From Rubrivivax sp. SCN 71-131 (lineage in GTDB: Bacteria > Pseudomonadota > Gammaproteobacteria > Burkholderiales > Burkholderiaceae_C): a DNA stretch of 64,000 nucleotides. Below, piece after piece: positions 8,905 to 17,224 of the stretch. Positions within the stretch are counted from its first letter, which is position 1. Every line of letters begins with the position of its first letter. The DNA lies in assembly GCA_001724995.1 (NCBI GenBank), contig MEFD01000016.1, positions 62,001 to 126,000 of the forward strand. The letters run 5' to 3'. The notes beneath the pieces were generated by a model, which was not told the origin of the DNA, made no database searches, and saw only the letters and a program-made list of their open reading frames with translations. The position numbers and the translations under genes were made by a program.

Positions 8905-9686
8905 GCCCCGCCGCTGCCGACGAGATCCTCGTGCTCACCAACGTCGAGAGCGCCTACGGGCCGATCCGCGCCATCCGCGGTGTCAGCCTGAAGGTGCGCC
9001 GCGGCGAGATCGCGACCGTGCTCGGCAGCAACGGCGCGGGCAAGTCGACGATCCTGAAGACGATCAGCGGCATCCTCGACCCCACGCGCGGCAGCGTGCA
9101 CTTCAAGGGGCGGGACATCACCGCCGGCGACCCGGCGGCGATCGTGCGCAGCGGGATCGTGCACGTGCCCGAGGGGCGCGAGGTCTTCCCGCTGCTGTCG
9201 GTGCGCGAGAACCTGCTCATGGGCGCCTACACGCGCCGCGACCGCGACGGCGTGGCGCGCGACATGGAACAGGCCTTCGCCTACTTCCCGATCCTGCAGG
9301 AGCGACTGCAGCAGGAGGCCGGGCTGCTCTCGGGCGGCCAGCAGCAGATGCTGGCGATCGCGCGCGCGCTGCTGGCCGCGCCCGAGCTGATCCTGCTGGA
9401 CGAGCCGAGCCTGGGCCTGAGCCCCAAGCTCACCTACGAGATCTTCGAGATCGTCGTGCGCATCAACCGCGAGCGCGGCACGACGGTGCTGCTGGTCGAA
9501 CAGAACGCCAACATGGCGCTCAACGTCGCCGACTACGGCTACGTGCTGGAGAACGGCCGCATCGTGATGGAGGACCGCTGCGCCGTGCTGCGCGAGAAGG
9601 AGGACGTGAAGGAGTTCTACCTCGGCATGAAGGCCGGCGGGGTGCGCGGCGAGCGCCGCTGGAAGAAGCGAAAGACCTGGCGATGA
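8901..9686 (+). CDS. livF: Branched-chain amino acid-type ABC transporter ATPase LivF
   Basis: Starts at the ATG at 8901 overlapping the livG stop (ATGA), giving 261 residues; the longer ORF in the track is spurious upstream. It has Walker A GSNGAGKST, the signature LLSGGQQQMLAIARAL, Walker B LILLDEPSLGLSP, and the H-loop region LLVEQNANMALN. The LivF hallmark HVPEGREVFP is present. A basic tail (ERRWKKRKTWR) closes the protein. Its stop overlaps the next ATG by 4 nt, so the acyl-CoA synthetase gene is translationally coupled to the transporter. Confidence 0.93.
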   Translation: MSPAAADEILVLTNVESAYGPIRAIRGVSLKVRRGEIATVLGSNGAGKSTILKTISGILDPTRGSVHFKGRDITAGDPAAIVRSGIVHVPEGREVFPLLSVRENLLMGAYTRRDRDGVARDMEQAFAYFPILQERLQQEAGLLSGGQQQMLAIARALLAAPELILLDEPSLGLSPKLTYEIFEIVVRINRERGTTVLLVEQNANMALNVADYGYVLENGRIVMEDRCAVLREKEDVKEFYLGMKAGGVRGERRWKKRKTWR

Positions 9687-11542
9687 GCGGCCTCTGGGAC
9701 CTTGCCACCTTCGAGCAGCGCAGCGGCGCGATGACGCCGGGCGAGACCCTGCCGGAGCTGTTTCTCAACGCCGTGCAGGCGCGCGGTGACGCGGTGTGGA
9801 TGCGCGAGAAGAAGCTCGGCATCTGGCGCGAGTGGCGCTGGCGCGAGGCGGCGGTGGCCGTGCGCGAGATCGCGATGGGCCTGGCCGCCCTGGGCCTGCA
9901 GCCGGGGCAGACGGCGTCCATCCTCGCCAATACCGTCGTCGAGTGGGTGCTGGTCGACGTCGGCATCCTCTGCGCCGGTGGCGTCACCAACGGCATCTAC
10001 CCGACCGACAGCGAGCAGCAGGTCGTGTACCTGTGCGCCGACTCGGCCACGCGCATCGTCTTCGTCGAGGACGAGGAACAGCTCGACAAGCTGCTCGAGG
10101 TGCGCCAGCAGTTGCCGCTGCTGCAGCACATCGTCGTCTTCGACATGAAGGGCCTGGGCCAGTTCGAGGACGCGCAGGTGAGGAGCCTGGCCGCGCTGCG
10201 CGAGCTCGGCCGCGCCTTCGATGCCGCGCACCCGGGCGAGTACGAGCGCCGCTGCAGGAGCCGCGGTCCCGAGGACCTCGCCATCCTCGTCTACACCTCG
10301 GGCACGACGGGCCGGCCCAAGGGGGCGATGCACCTGCACGGGGGGATCATCTGGACGCTGCGCCGCATCGGCGTGCACTTGCCGCAGATGCAGGGCGACG
10401 AGCGCATGTGCTTCCTGCCGCTGTGCCACATCGCCGAGCGCATGATCGGCGCGTACTCGTCGATCGGCGCGGGCTCGATCCTGAACTTCGTCGAGAACCC
10501 GGACACCGTGGCCGAGAACGTGCGCGAGATCGCGCCGACGATCTTCTTCGCCGTGCCGCGGGTGTGGGAGAAGTTCTATTCCGCGGTGACCATCGGCGTG
10601 AAGGAGGCCGGGCGCGTGCAGCAGCTGGCCTACGCCTGGGCGATCGGCGTCGGCGGGCGCATCGCCGAACGCGTGCTGGCGCGCCGGCCGGTGCCGTGGC
10701 TGCTGCGCTGGCAGTTCCGCGTGGCGCGCTTCCTGGCCCTGGACAACGTGCGCAAGATCGTCGGCATCCACCGCGCGCGCTACCTGATCACCGGCGCGGC
10801 GCCGATCTCGCCCGACCTGGTGCGCTGGTTCATGGCCCTGGGCGTGCCCATGCTCGAAGGCTGGGGCATGACCGAGACCTGCGCCATCGGCACCATCAAC
10901 CGTGCCGATGCGATCAAGGCCGGGACCATCGGGCCGCCGATGGAGGGCATCGAGGCGCGCATCGACCCGGACAGCGGCGAGATCCAGCTGCGCGGGCGCA
11001 ACGTCTTCGCCGGCTACCTCAACCAGCCGGAGAAGACCGCGGAGGCGATCGACGCCGAGGGCTGGCTGCACACCGGCGACGTCGGCGCGGTGGACGAGGA
11101 AGGGTACTTCCGCATCACCGATCGCATGAAGGACATCATCATCACCGCCGGCGGCAAGAACGTGACGCCCAGCGAGTGGGAGAACGAGCTCAAGTTCTCG
11201 CCCTACATCACCGACGCCGTCGTCGTCGGCGACAAGCGACCCTATCTCGTGTGCATCGTGATGATCGACCAGGAGAACGTGGAGCGCTTCGCGCAGGAGC
11301 ACGACGTGCCCTTCAGCAACTATGCCAGCCTCGCCCGCGCGCCCGAGGTGCTGGCGCTGATCCAGCGCGAGATCGACAAGGTCAACGCGAAGTTCGCGCG
11401 CGTCGAGCAGGTCAAGCGCTTCTGGCTGCTGGACCTGCAGCTCGGTGCCGAGGACGAGGAGCTGACGCCGACCATGAAACTCAAGCGCAAGCTCGTCGAG
11501 AAGAAGTACGCTTCGCAGATCGAGGCGATGTACCCGGCCTGA
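9683..11542 (+). CDS. Long-chain acyl-CoA synthetase / AMP-dependent ligase
   Basis: A 619-residue cytoplasmic enzyme of the adenylate-forming family that activates a carboxylic acid to its CoA thioester via an acyl-AMP. Visible motifs are the P-loop YTSGTTGRPKGAM, GWGMTETCAIGTIN, HTGDVGAVDEEGYFRITDRMKD, and the late catalytic lysine region PTMKLKRKLVEKKY. The overall layout (KGAMHLHGG, long insertion, LTPTMKLKR) fits the FadD15-like long-chain type. It sits between livF and livK with an ATGA overlap to livF, so the transported compound is plausibly an acid activated on entry (inference). The exact acyl specificity cannot be read from the sequence. Confidence 0.88.
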   Translation: MSGLWDLATFEQRSGAMTPGETLPELFLNAVQARGDAVWMREKKLGIWREWRWREAAVAVREIAMGLAALGLQPGQTASILANTVVEWVLVDVGILCAGGVTNGIYPTDSEQQVVYLCADSATRIVFVEDEEQLDKLLEVRQQLPLLQHIVVFDMKGLGQFEDAQVRSLAALRELGRAFDAAHPGEYERRCRSRGPEDLAILVYTSGTTGRPKGAMHLHGGIIWTLRRIGVHLPQMQGDERMCFLPLCHIAERMIGAYSSIGAGSILNFVENPDTVAENVREIAPTIFFAVPRVWEKFYSAVTIGVKEAGRVQQLAYAWAIGVGGRIAERVLARRPVPWLLRWQFRVARFLALDNVRKIVGIHRARYLITGAAPISPDLVRWFMALGVPMLEGWGMTETCAIGTINRADAIKAGTIGPPMEGIEARIDPDSGEIQLRGRNVFAGYLNQPEKTAEAIDAEGWLHTGDVGAVDEEGYFRITDRMKDIIITAGGKNVTPSEWENELKFSPYITDAVVVGDKRPYLVCIVMIDQENVERFAQEHDVPFSNYASLARAPEVLALIQREIDKVNAKFARVEQVKRFWLLDLQLGAEDEELTPTMKLKRKLVEKKYASQIEAMYPA

Positions 11543-11573
11543 GTCAGGCCACCCACCGAGAAGGAGACCCGAG

Positions 11574-12743
11574 ATGAAAGTAGGTGCATGGGTGACGGTG
11601 GCGGCGTCCGCTCTGGCGCTGCTGGGCGGGGCTGCGCAGGCGCAGCAGCAGGGGGTGAGCAAGAACGAGATCCTGCTCGGCTCGATCCAGGACCTCTCCG
11701 GGCCGCTGGCGGGCTTCGGCAAGCAGGTGCGCCTGGGGCTGATGCTGCGCGTGGACGAAATCAACGAGCAGGGCGGCATCAACGGCCGCAAGCTCAGGCT
11801 GATCGTCGAGGACTCGGGCTACGACCCGAAGAAGGCGGTGCTGGCGGCGCAGAAGCTCGTCAACCAGGACAGGATCTTCATGATGGTCGGCCACATCGGC
11901 ACGGCGCAGAACCTGGCCGCGATGCCGGTGCAGTTCGAGAAGAACATCATCAACTTCATGCCCGTGACCGCGGCGCGCGAGATGTACGAGCCGTTTCACC
12001 GGCTCAAGTACGCGCTGGCCACGCCCTACTACGAGCAGATCCACGTCTTCCTGCCCAAGCTGATCAAGGAGAAGTCGCCCAAGGCGATCTGCGCCATCTA
12101 CCAGGATGACGAGTTCGGCCTCGAGGTGCTGCGCGGGGCGGAGACGGCGCTCAAGGAGATGAACCTGACGATGCACGAGAAGACCTCGTTCAAGCGCGGC
12201 GCGACCGACTTCTCCTCGCAGGTGGCGAAGATGAAGGCCGCGAACTGCGACTTCGTCGTGCTCGGCACCATCATCCGCGAGACCATCGGCACCGTCGCCA
12301 CGGCGCGCAAGCTGGGCTTCAACCCGCTCTTCGTCGGCTCACAGGCGGCCTACACCGACCTCATCCACAAGCTCGGTGGTCCGGCGATGAACGGCGTCTA
12401 CGCCACCATGGCCACGCAGCACCCCTACCTGGACGACGCCTCGCAGCCGGTGCGCTTCTGGGCCAACAAGTACAAGACCAAGTTCAACGAGGACCCGACC
12501 GTGTTCTCGGTCTACGGCTACAACATCGTCGACATGTTCGCCCAGGCCGCGGGCAAGGCCGGGGCCAACCTCACCACCGACAGCTTCATCAAGGTGATGG
12601 ACACGATGAAGGTTGCACCCGACATCTTCGGCACGCCGGAGCTGACGTTCGGCCCGCAGAAGCGCCTGGGCAGCATGGCCAGCCGGCTCTCGCAGATCCA
12701 GGACGGGCGCTGGAAGGTGGTGAGCGAGTACGTCTCGCCCTGA
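11574..12743 (+). CDS. livK: Branched-chain amino acid-type ABC periplasmic binding protein LivK-like
   Basis: A 389-residue binding protein. The Sec signal peptide (MKVGAWVTVAASALALLGGAAQAQ) is followed by the family start GVSKNEILLGSIQDLSGP. The peripla_BP_6 fold continues through INGRKLRLIVEDSGYDPKKAV. The start has a good ribosome-binding site (AAGGAGA). It is the last gene of the liv/acyl-CoA synthetase operon, 31 nt after the ligase. The ligand is unknown: LivK paralogues next to CoA ligases often bind aromatic or fatty acids rather than leucine, so the name gives only the family. Confidence 0.88.
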   Translation: MKVGAWVTVAASALALLGGAAQAQQQGVSKNEILLGSIQDLSGPLAGFGKQVRLGLMLRVDEINEQGGINGRKLRLIVEDSGYDPKKAVLAAQKLVNQDRIFMMVGHIGTAQNLAAMPVQFEKNIINFMPVTAAREMYEPFHRLKYALATPYYEQIHVFLPKLIKEKSPKAICAIYQDDEFGLEVLRGAETALKEMNLTMHEKTSFKRGATDFSSQVAKMKAANCDFVVLGTIIRETIGTVATARKLGFNPLFVGSQAAYTDLIHKLGGPAMNGVYATMATQHPYLDDASQPVRFWANKYKTKFNEDPTVFSVYGYNIVDMFAQAAGKAGANLTTDSFIKVMDTMKVAPDIFGTPELTFGPQKRLGSMASRLSQIQDGRWKVVSEYVSP

Positions 12744-12760
12744 GGGTCGCGCGGCTTTGG

Positions 12761-12803
12761 CCGGGGAGGGTGGGACGGCGGTCCGCCGGCACCCTCACCC
12801 CGG
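12761..12803. repeat. Imperfect inverted repeat (REP-like or terminator)
   Basis: CCGGGGAGGGTG and CACCCTCACCCCGG pair imperfectly with a two-base bulge, enclosing a GC-rich loop that could itself fold. It resembles the CACCCTCACCCC-type extragenic repeats common in betaproteobacteria and could end transcription of the liv operon. No T-run follows. Confidence 0.35.
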
Positions 12804-12854
12804 TCCCTCCCGCGCAGCGGCAGAGGGCGGTCCTGTCCCGGATCACGCGCCTCG

Positions 12855-12860
12855 GATAAT
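12855..12860 (+). promoter_or_regulatory. Candidate -10 box (GATAAT) just upstream of rlmD
   Basis: GATAAT is separated from the rlmD ATG by only CGGCCG (6 nt). The placement repeats that seen at surE, hemC and rlmE and suggests a leaderless transcript. Confidence 0.4.
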
Positions 12861-12866
12861 CGGCCG

Positions 12867-14225
12867 ATGACAGCGCAAGAGGAATGGCTCGAGGTCGAAT
12901 CGCTGGACCTCGATGCGCAGGGCGTGGCGCATCGCGCCGACGGCAAGGTGGTCTTCATCGAGGGCGCGCTGCCTGGCGAGCGCGTGCAGGCGGCGGTGGC
13001 GCGCCGCAAGAACCACTGGGAACAGGCGCAGCTCGCGGCGCTCGCGCGCGAGAGCGCGCAGCGCGTGCGCCCGGCGTGCGCGCACTTCGGCCTGCACGCC
13101 GGCGCCTGCGGCGGCTGCAAGATGCAGCACCTGCACCTGTCGGCGCAGGTCGCCATCAAGCAGCGCGTGCTGGAGGACAACCTGCTGCATCTGGCGAAGG
13201 TGCAGCCGCAGCAACTGCTGCGCGCGATCGAGGGCCCGGCCTGGGGCTACCGCTGGCGGGCCCGCCTGTCCGTGCGCCACGTGCAGAAGAAGGGCACGGT
13301 GCTGGTTGGCTTTCACGAGCGCAAGTCGCGCTACGTGGCCGACATGCGCGAGTGCCGGGTGCTGCCGCCGGCGGTGAGCGCGCTGCTGCTGCCGCTGCGC
13401 GAACTGGTCGGCGCCCTCGAGCAGCGCGACCGCGTGCCGCAGCTCGAGCTCGCGGTCGGCGACGAGGTCACGGCGTTGGTGCTGCGCCATCTGCAGCCGC
13501 TGACGGTGGCCGACGCCGCGCGCCTGCGCGCGTTCGCGGCCGAGCACGGCGTGCAGTGGTGGCTGCAGGCCAAGGGTCCGGAGACCGTGCAGCGCCTGGA
13601 CGAAGGCGGCCCCGAACTGGCCTATGCGCTGCCCGAGTTCGGCGTCGTGATGCCCTTCAAGCCGACCGACTTCACACAGGTCAACCCGCACATCAACCGC
13701 GTGCTGGTGGGCCGCGCGATCGGCCTGCTCGATCCGCAGCCGCACGAGCGCGTCGTGGACTGGTTCTGTGGCCTGGGCAACTTCACGCTGCCGCTGGCCA
13801 CGCGCGCGCAACGGGTGCATGGCCTCGAGGGCAGCGCGGTGCTGGTGCAGCGCGCCGGCGAGAACGCGCGCCGCAACGGCCTGGCGCAGCGGGCGAGCTT
13901 CGAGGCGCGTGACCTGCTCGAGATCGGCGCCGCCGACGTCGTGGCCACCGGGGCGGCCGAACGCTGGCTCGTCGACCCGCCGCGCGAGGGGGCGTTCGCA
14001 CTCGCCAAGGCGCTGGCCGACCTGCACGCGTCCCCCGCGGACGGCTGGCAGCCACCGCGACGCGTCGTCTACGTCAGCTGCAACCCGGCCACGCTCGCGC
14101 GCGACGCCGGGCTGCTCGTGCACCAGGCGGGCTACCGCTGCAGTGGCGCGGGCGTGGTCAACATGTTCCCCCACACGGCCCACGTCGAGAGCATCGCGGT
14201 CTTCGATCGCGACGCCTCGACCTAG
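12867..14225 (+). CDS. rlmD: 23S rRNA (uracil-5-)-methyltransferase RlmD
   Basis: A 452-residue SAM-dependent enzyme that methylates U1939 of 23S rRNA. An N-terminal TRAM-like RNA-binding domain (about 5-65) is followed by the Fe-S cysteines (PACAHFG...[10 protein letters not shown]). The methyltransferase domain has the SAM motif [16 protein letters not shown], the DPPREG motif (VDPPREGAF), and the nucleophile motif [12 protein letters not shown]. The length is close to the E. coli enzyme. Encoded alone, convergent with the DUF1015 gene. Confidence 0.95.
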   Translation: MTAQEEWLEVESLDLDAQGVAHRADGKVVFIEGALPGERVQAAVARRKNHWEQAQLAALARESAQRVRPACAHFGLHAGACGGCKMQHLHLSAQVAIKQRVLEDNLLHLAKVQPQQLLRAIEGPAWGYRWRARLSVRHVQKKGTVLVGFHERKSRYVADMRECRVLPPAVSALLLPLRELVGALEQRDRVPQLELAVGDEVTALVLRHLQPLTVADAARLRAFAAEHGVQWWLQAKGPETVQRLDEGGPELAYALPEFGVVMPFKPTDFTQVNPHINRVLVGRAIGLLDPQPHERVVDWFCGLGNFTLPLATRAQRVHGLEGSAVLVQRAGENARRNGLAQRASFEARDLLEIGAADVVATGAAERWLVDPPREGAFALAKALADLHASPADGWQPPRRVVYVSCNPATLARDAGLLVHQAGYRCSGAGVVNMFPHTAHVESIAVFDRDAST

Positions 14226-14249
14226 GTTTTGACTCCAGGAGGCAGCGCG

Positions 14250-14339
14250 ATGGACGCGATCACGATCGATCACAACCCGCGCGGCGGCATCTCGCGCCCA
14301 GGCCGGCCGGTGGAGCGCGCGCTCGAGGTGCCCGGCTGA
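14250..14339 (+). CDS. Candidate 29-residue small ORF with a strong ribosome-binding site
   Basis: ATG at 14250 is preceded by CCAGGAGGCAGCGCG, a near-perfect anti-SD match at good spacing. The reading frame gives MDAITIDHNPRGGISRPG and ends at TGA 14337-14339. It is too short for the ORF track and I recognise no homology. It may be a real small protein or the leftover start of a lost gene; it sits in the 132-bp gap between rlmD and the convergent DUF1015 gene. Confidence 0.25.
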   Translation: MDAITIDHNPRGGISRPGRPVERALEVPG

Positions 14340-14357
14340 CGCGGGCACGGCGCGCAC

Positions 14358-15665
14358 TCAGCCGGGGGTGATTCGCCGCGCCTCGACGTAGTAGCGCTTT
14401 TCGTTGGCCTCGCCGATGGAGAAGGTCTTGCGCGGCAGCGGGCCCTTGTGCACGACTCGGCGCAATAGTTCGCTCTTGTCGAGCGCGGGCAGGTGCACGC
14501 CGGCATGTCCCGGCGCCTGCGCCAGGCGCTCGAGCACCTCGTCGCCGTGGATATAGTCGACGTCGGCGATCGCCGGGCCCTCGAGCAGGCGGTCGATGAA
14601 GGGCTGCAGGGCGTCCAGGCCGAGCGCCGTCGGCGCGCCGTCGATCTCGCCGACCCAGAAGTGCGCGCCGGGCCCGATCAGGCCGAAGCGGTGCGAATGG
14701 CTCCCGACCTGCTCGCGCATGGCTGCCGCGGAGGCGACCTCGGCCCAGTGCAGCGCGCTGCCGAATGCCTGCGTGAGCGCATCCCGCAGGTCCACCGTGA
14801 CGCCGAAGAGCAGGCGGTGGATGGGCTCGAAGACGAGGGCGGGGTCGTGGATGTTGACGATCTCCACGAGCGCGAAGCGGCCCGGATGATCGGGGCCGGC
14901 CGTGGCCCTGATCTCGTTCCAAGTCGCCTTGGCGGTGGCCAGCGAATGGTTGCCGTCGCCGACCGGAAACAGCATCACCGGCGTGCCGTCGGGCACGCGA
15001 TAGCGCCGGGCGAAGGCATGCGGATCGGCCAGCGCGTCCAGGGCGGCGACGACGCGGTCCGCGCGCGGTGCATCGACGGCGCGGCCGCTGACATGGCCGC
15101 CGCCGGCCATGAGCTCGATGTCGTAGAGCGGCGCGAGCGCATCGCGCTGGCGCGTCAGCGGCTCGATCACCGTGCCCTCGGGGTCGTCGATCAGCACCAT
15201 CACGTGCGGCAGCTCGAGCGCAGCACCCCGGCGCACGGCTACGCGCGGCGCGATGCGCGCGACGATGGTGCCCTCGGTCGGGCGGATCAGGCTCGTCGAG
15301 GCGGCGTCGAAGTCGTAGCGCTCGAGGTCGAGTTCGAGCATCAGCCCGTGCCGCGTGCGCCCGCCGACGCGGCGCTCGACGTGGATCGGCCCCCGGTGCT
15401 CGACGAGCAGGCCGCGCGCGAGGTAGTCGCGCATCGCCGCCTGGATGCGCTCGATGCGCGCCGCGGCGTCGACGTCGTCCAGATGAACCTCCGGAAAGAT
15501 CAGGCACAGCGTGGACGGGGCCTCGCCGACCTCGCGCTCGACCGCCTCCCAGTACGCCGGCTCCGAGGTGTACTGGTCGCAGGCGACGACGGCCCACTTG
15601 TGCAGGTCGATGCCCGCGGCGGGCAGATGGATGAGGGGAAGGCGGAATCCGTGGTCGGGGGTCAT
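14358..15665 (-). CDS. DUF1015 family protein
   Basis: A conserved protein of unknown function. I start it at the ATG at 15665 (MTPDHGFRLPLIHLPAAGIDLHKW), 435 residues; the ORF track's 15728 start would lie right beside a terminator and adds a non-conserved leader. Characteristic DUF1015 features are VACDQYTSEPAYWEAVE, the FPVGDGNHSLATAK segment, and ADVDYIHGDEVLERL near the C-terminus. The GDGNHS segment is nucleotide-binding-like but no activity is established. It is a single gene, convergent with rlmD. Confidence 0.85.
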   Translation of the reverse strand: MTPDHGFRLPLIHLPAAGIDLHKWAVVACDQYTSEPAYWEAVEREVGEAPSTLCLIFPEVHLDDVDAAARIERIQAAMRDYLARGLLVEHRGPIHVERRVGGRTRHGLMLELDLERYDFDAASTSLIRPTEGTIVARIAPRVAVRRGAALELPHVMVLIDDPEGTVIEPLTRQRDALAPLYDIELMAGGGHVSGRAVDAPRADRVVAALDALADPHAFARRYRVPDGTPVMLFPVGDGNHSLATAKATWNEIRATAGPDHPGRFALVEIVNIHDPALVFEPIHRLLFGVTVDLRDALTQAFGSALHWAEVASAAAMREQVGSHSHRFGLIGPGAHFWVGEIDGAPTALGLDALQPFIDRLLEGPAIADVDYIHGDEVLERLAQAPGHAGVHLPALDKSELLRRVVHKGPLPRKTFSIGEANEKRYYVEARRITPG

Positions 15666-15730
15666 CGCGGTGGTGGGCTTGGCTCGGTTCGGGATCAGGC
15701 GCAGGCCGAGGTGGGGGGCGGCCGGCAACG

Positions 15731-15754
15731 CAAAAGGGCCCCGGTCGGGGCCCT
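15731..15754 (-). terminator. Rho-independent terminator of the Bax-inhibitor-1-like gene
   Basis: Perfect 8-bp stem AGGGCCCC/GGGGCCCT with a 4-nt loop (GGTC). On the minus strand it is followed by TTTT. It lies 68 bp after the Bax-inhibitor-1-like stop and upstream of the DUF1015 start at 15665. Confidence 0.75.
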
Positions 15755-15822
15755 CTCGTGGGCGCAGGGTCGGTGCAGGGTCGGTGCGGCGCCGGCCGCC
15801 GCCCGCGCCGGGCTCGAGCGCC

Positions 15823-16509
15823 TCAGTCCTCCCCGCCCAGGATGCCGAACATCGCCAGCAGGCTCTGGAAGACGTTGTAGAGGCTCAGGTACACGCCCAG
15901 CGTGGCCATGACGTAGTTGGTTTCCTCGCCGTCGCGCACGCGCTTCAGGTCGACCAGGATGAAGGCCGAGAAGACGAGGATCGCCAGCACGGCCAGCGTC
16001 ATCATCAGCGCGCTGCTCTGCACGAACACGTTGACGATGCCGACGACCAGGATGCCGATGGCGCCGATGAAGAGGAAGCGCGAGAAGCCCGAGAGGTCGC
16101 GCTTGACGACGGTGGAGAGCAGCGACATCGCGAAGAAGGCGGCACTCGTGCCGGCGAAGGCCATCATCACCAGGCTCGCACCGTTGCCCATCGACAGCAC
16201 GACCGAGAGCAGCCGCGCCAGCATGAGCCCCATGAAGAAGGTGAAGCCCAGCAACAGCGCCACGCCCAGCCCCGAGTTCGCGTTGCGCTGGATGGCGAAC
16301 ATGAAGCCGAACGCACCCGCCAGGAAGACGACGAGGCTGATCATCGGCGACATCGCGCTGGTGATGCCGGTGGCCACGCCGACCCAGGCACCGAGCACGG
16401 TGGGGATCATCGACAGCGCCAGCAGCGCATAGGTGTTGCGCAGCACGCGGTTGCGTTCGGCGCCCAGGGCGAGCGGCGAGCCGCCGAAATGTTCGGTGTT
16501 CGTCGTCAT
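15823..16509 (-). CDS. Bax inhibitor-1 / YccA family membrane protein
   Basis: The start is the ATG at 16509 (MTTNTEHFGGSPLALGAERNR), preceded by GGAGG at proper spacing; the 16653 start in the track is too long. The 228-residue product has seven hydrophobic helices and the family segments LRNTYALLALSM and FSAFILVDLKRVRDGEETNYVMATLGVYLSLYNVFQSLL. BI-1/YccA proteins are inner-membrane channel-like proteins; YccA in E. coli is a substrate and modulator of FtsH, whose gene lies about 7 kb downstream here. A terminator follows the gene. Confidence 0.92.
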   Translation of the reverse strand: MTTNTEHFGGSPLALGAERNRVLRNTYALLALSMIPTVLGAWVGVATGITSAMSPMISLVVFLAGAFGFMFAIQRNANSGLGVALLLGFTFFMGLMLARLLSVVLSMGNGASLVMMAFAGTSAAFFAMSLLSTVVKRDLSGFSRFLFIGAIGILVVGIVNVFVQSSALMMTLAVLAILVFSAFILVDLKRVRDGEETNYVMATLGVYLSLYNVFQSLLAMFGILGGED

Positions 16510-16738
16510 ACGACCTCCATGGGATGCAATCGACAAGGATTCTAGTCGGGCGGCCGGCGCCACGAGAGGAACCGGCCTTTTTCGACCCCAGGACCGGAAA
16601 AGGAGCGTCGGGCGGGCGCGGACCCGAGGGCGCCTGACACCACAGGCGCCCAACCACGCGTTGGTACCCTTGGCGCGCCGAAGGTTCCTCGGCTATGGTC
16701 CGCGGCGGCTCGTGAAGCGCCGACTCGAGGAACGCCCG

Positions 16739-17137
16739 ATGAAGACGAAACCCCAACTCATGCTCGCGGACGTGCGCCGCATCGCCGCGGCGGCCGAGGC
16801 CGAGGCGCTGGCCAACCAATGGGCGGTGAGCATCGCGATCGTCGACGACGGCGGCCACCTGCTGTGGCTGCAGCGCCTGGACGGTGCGGCGCCGATCACC
16901 GCGCAGATCGCGCCGGCGAAGGCGCAGACGTCAGCTCTGGGCGGGCGCGAGAGCAAGGCCTACGAGGACATGATCAACGGCGGCCGCTTCGCCTTCCTGA
17001 GCGCTCCGCTGGTCGCTGCGCTCGAAGGCGGCGTGCCGGTGATCGTCGACGGCCAGGTGGTCGGCGCCGTCGGCGTGAGCGGGGTGAAGAGCGGGGAGGA
17101 CGTGCGCATCGCGCGCGCCGCCATCGCCGCGCTATAA
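16739..17137 (+). CDS. GlcG/HbpS-like heme-binding family protein (DUF336)
   Basis: A 132-residue protein starting at the ATG at 16739 (MKTKPQLMLADVRRIA). It shows the GlcG/HbpS fold markers: AVSIAIVDDGGHLLWLQRLDGA, AKAQTSALGGRESKAYED, and the glycine-rich GGVPVIVDGQVVGAVGVSGVKSGEDVRIARAA. Members are small cytoplasmic or secreted proteins of diverse role (glycolate operon GlcG, heme-degrading HbpS, cofactor-binding PduO-like). No signal peptide is seen. It is monocistronic; its TAA lies inside a TATAAT that may be the carA promoter. Confidence 0.85.
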   Translation: MKTKPQLMLADVRRIAAAAEAEALANQWAVSIAIVDDGGHLLWLQRLDGAAPITAQIAPAKAQTSALGGRESKAYEDMINGGRFAFLSAPLVAALEGGVPVIVDGQVVGAVGVSGVKSGEDVRIARAAIAAL

Positions 17138-17138
17138 T
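17133..17138 (+). promoter_or_regulatory. Consensus -10 box (TATAAT) upstream of carA
   Basis: A perfect TATAAT overlaps the stop codon of the GlcG-like gene, 87 nt before the carA ORF. The region 17 nt further upstream is CG-rich and has no clear -35. It could drive carAB with an 80-110-nt leader. Confidence 0.45.
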
Positions 17139-17224
17139 TTACAGGTTTACCCGCCAACATCGCAGCCTAGCGAAATCCCGACACCGGTTTCCCTCGGATT
17201 CATTCCCGGCCGCGCGGCCCTGGG

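Noticed and set aside
15663-15728. DUF1015 start at 15728
   Set aside because: That codon abuts a strong terminator (15731-15754) and adds a non-conserved leader; the ATG at 15665 begins the conserved protein.
16433-16738. N-terminal extension of the GlcG-like gene
   Set aside because: The extension is Arg-rich and antisense to the start of the BI-1-like gene; family homology begins at the ATG at 16739.
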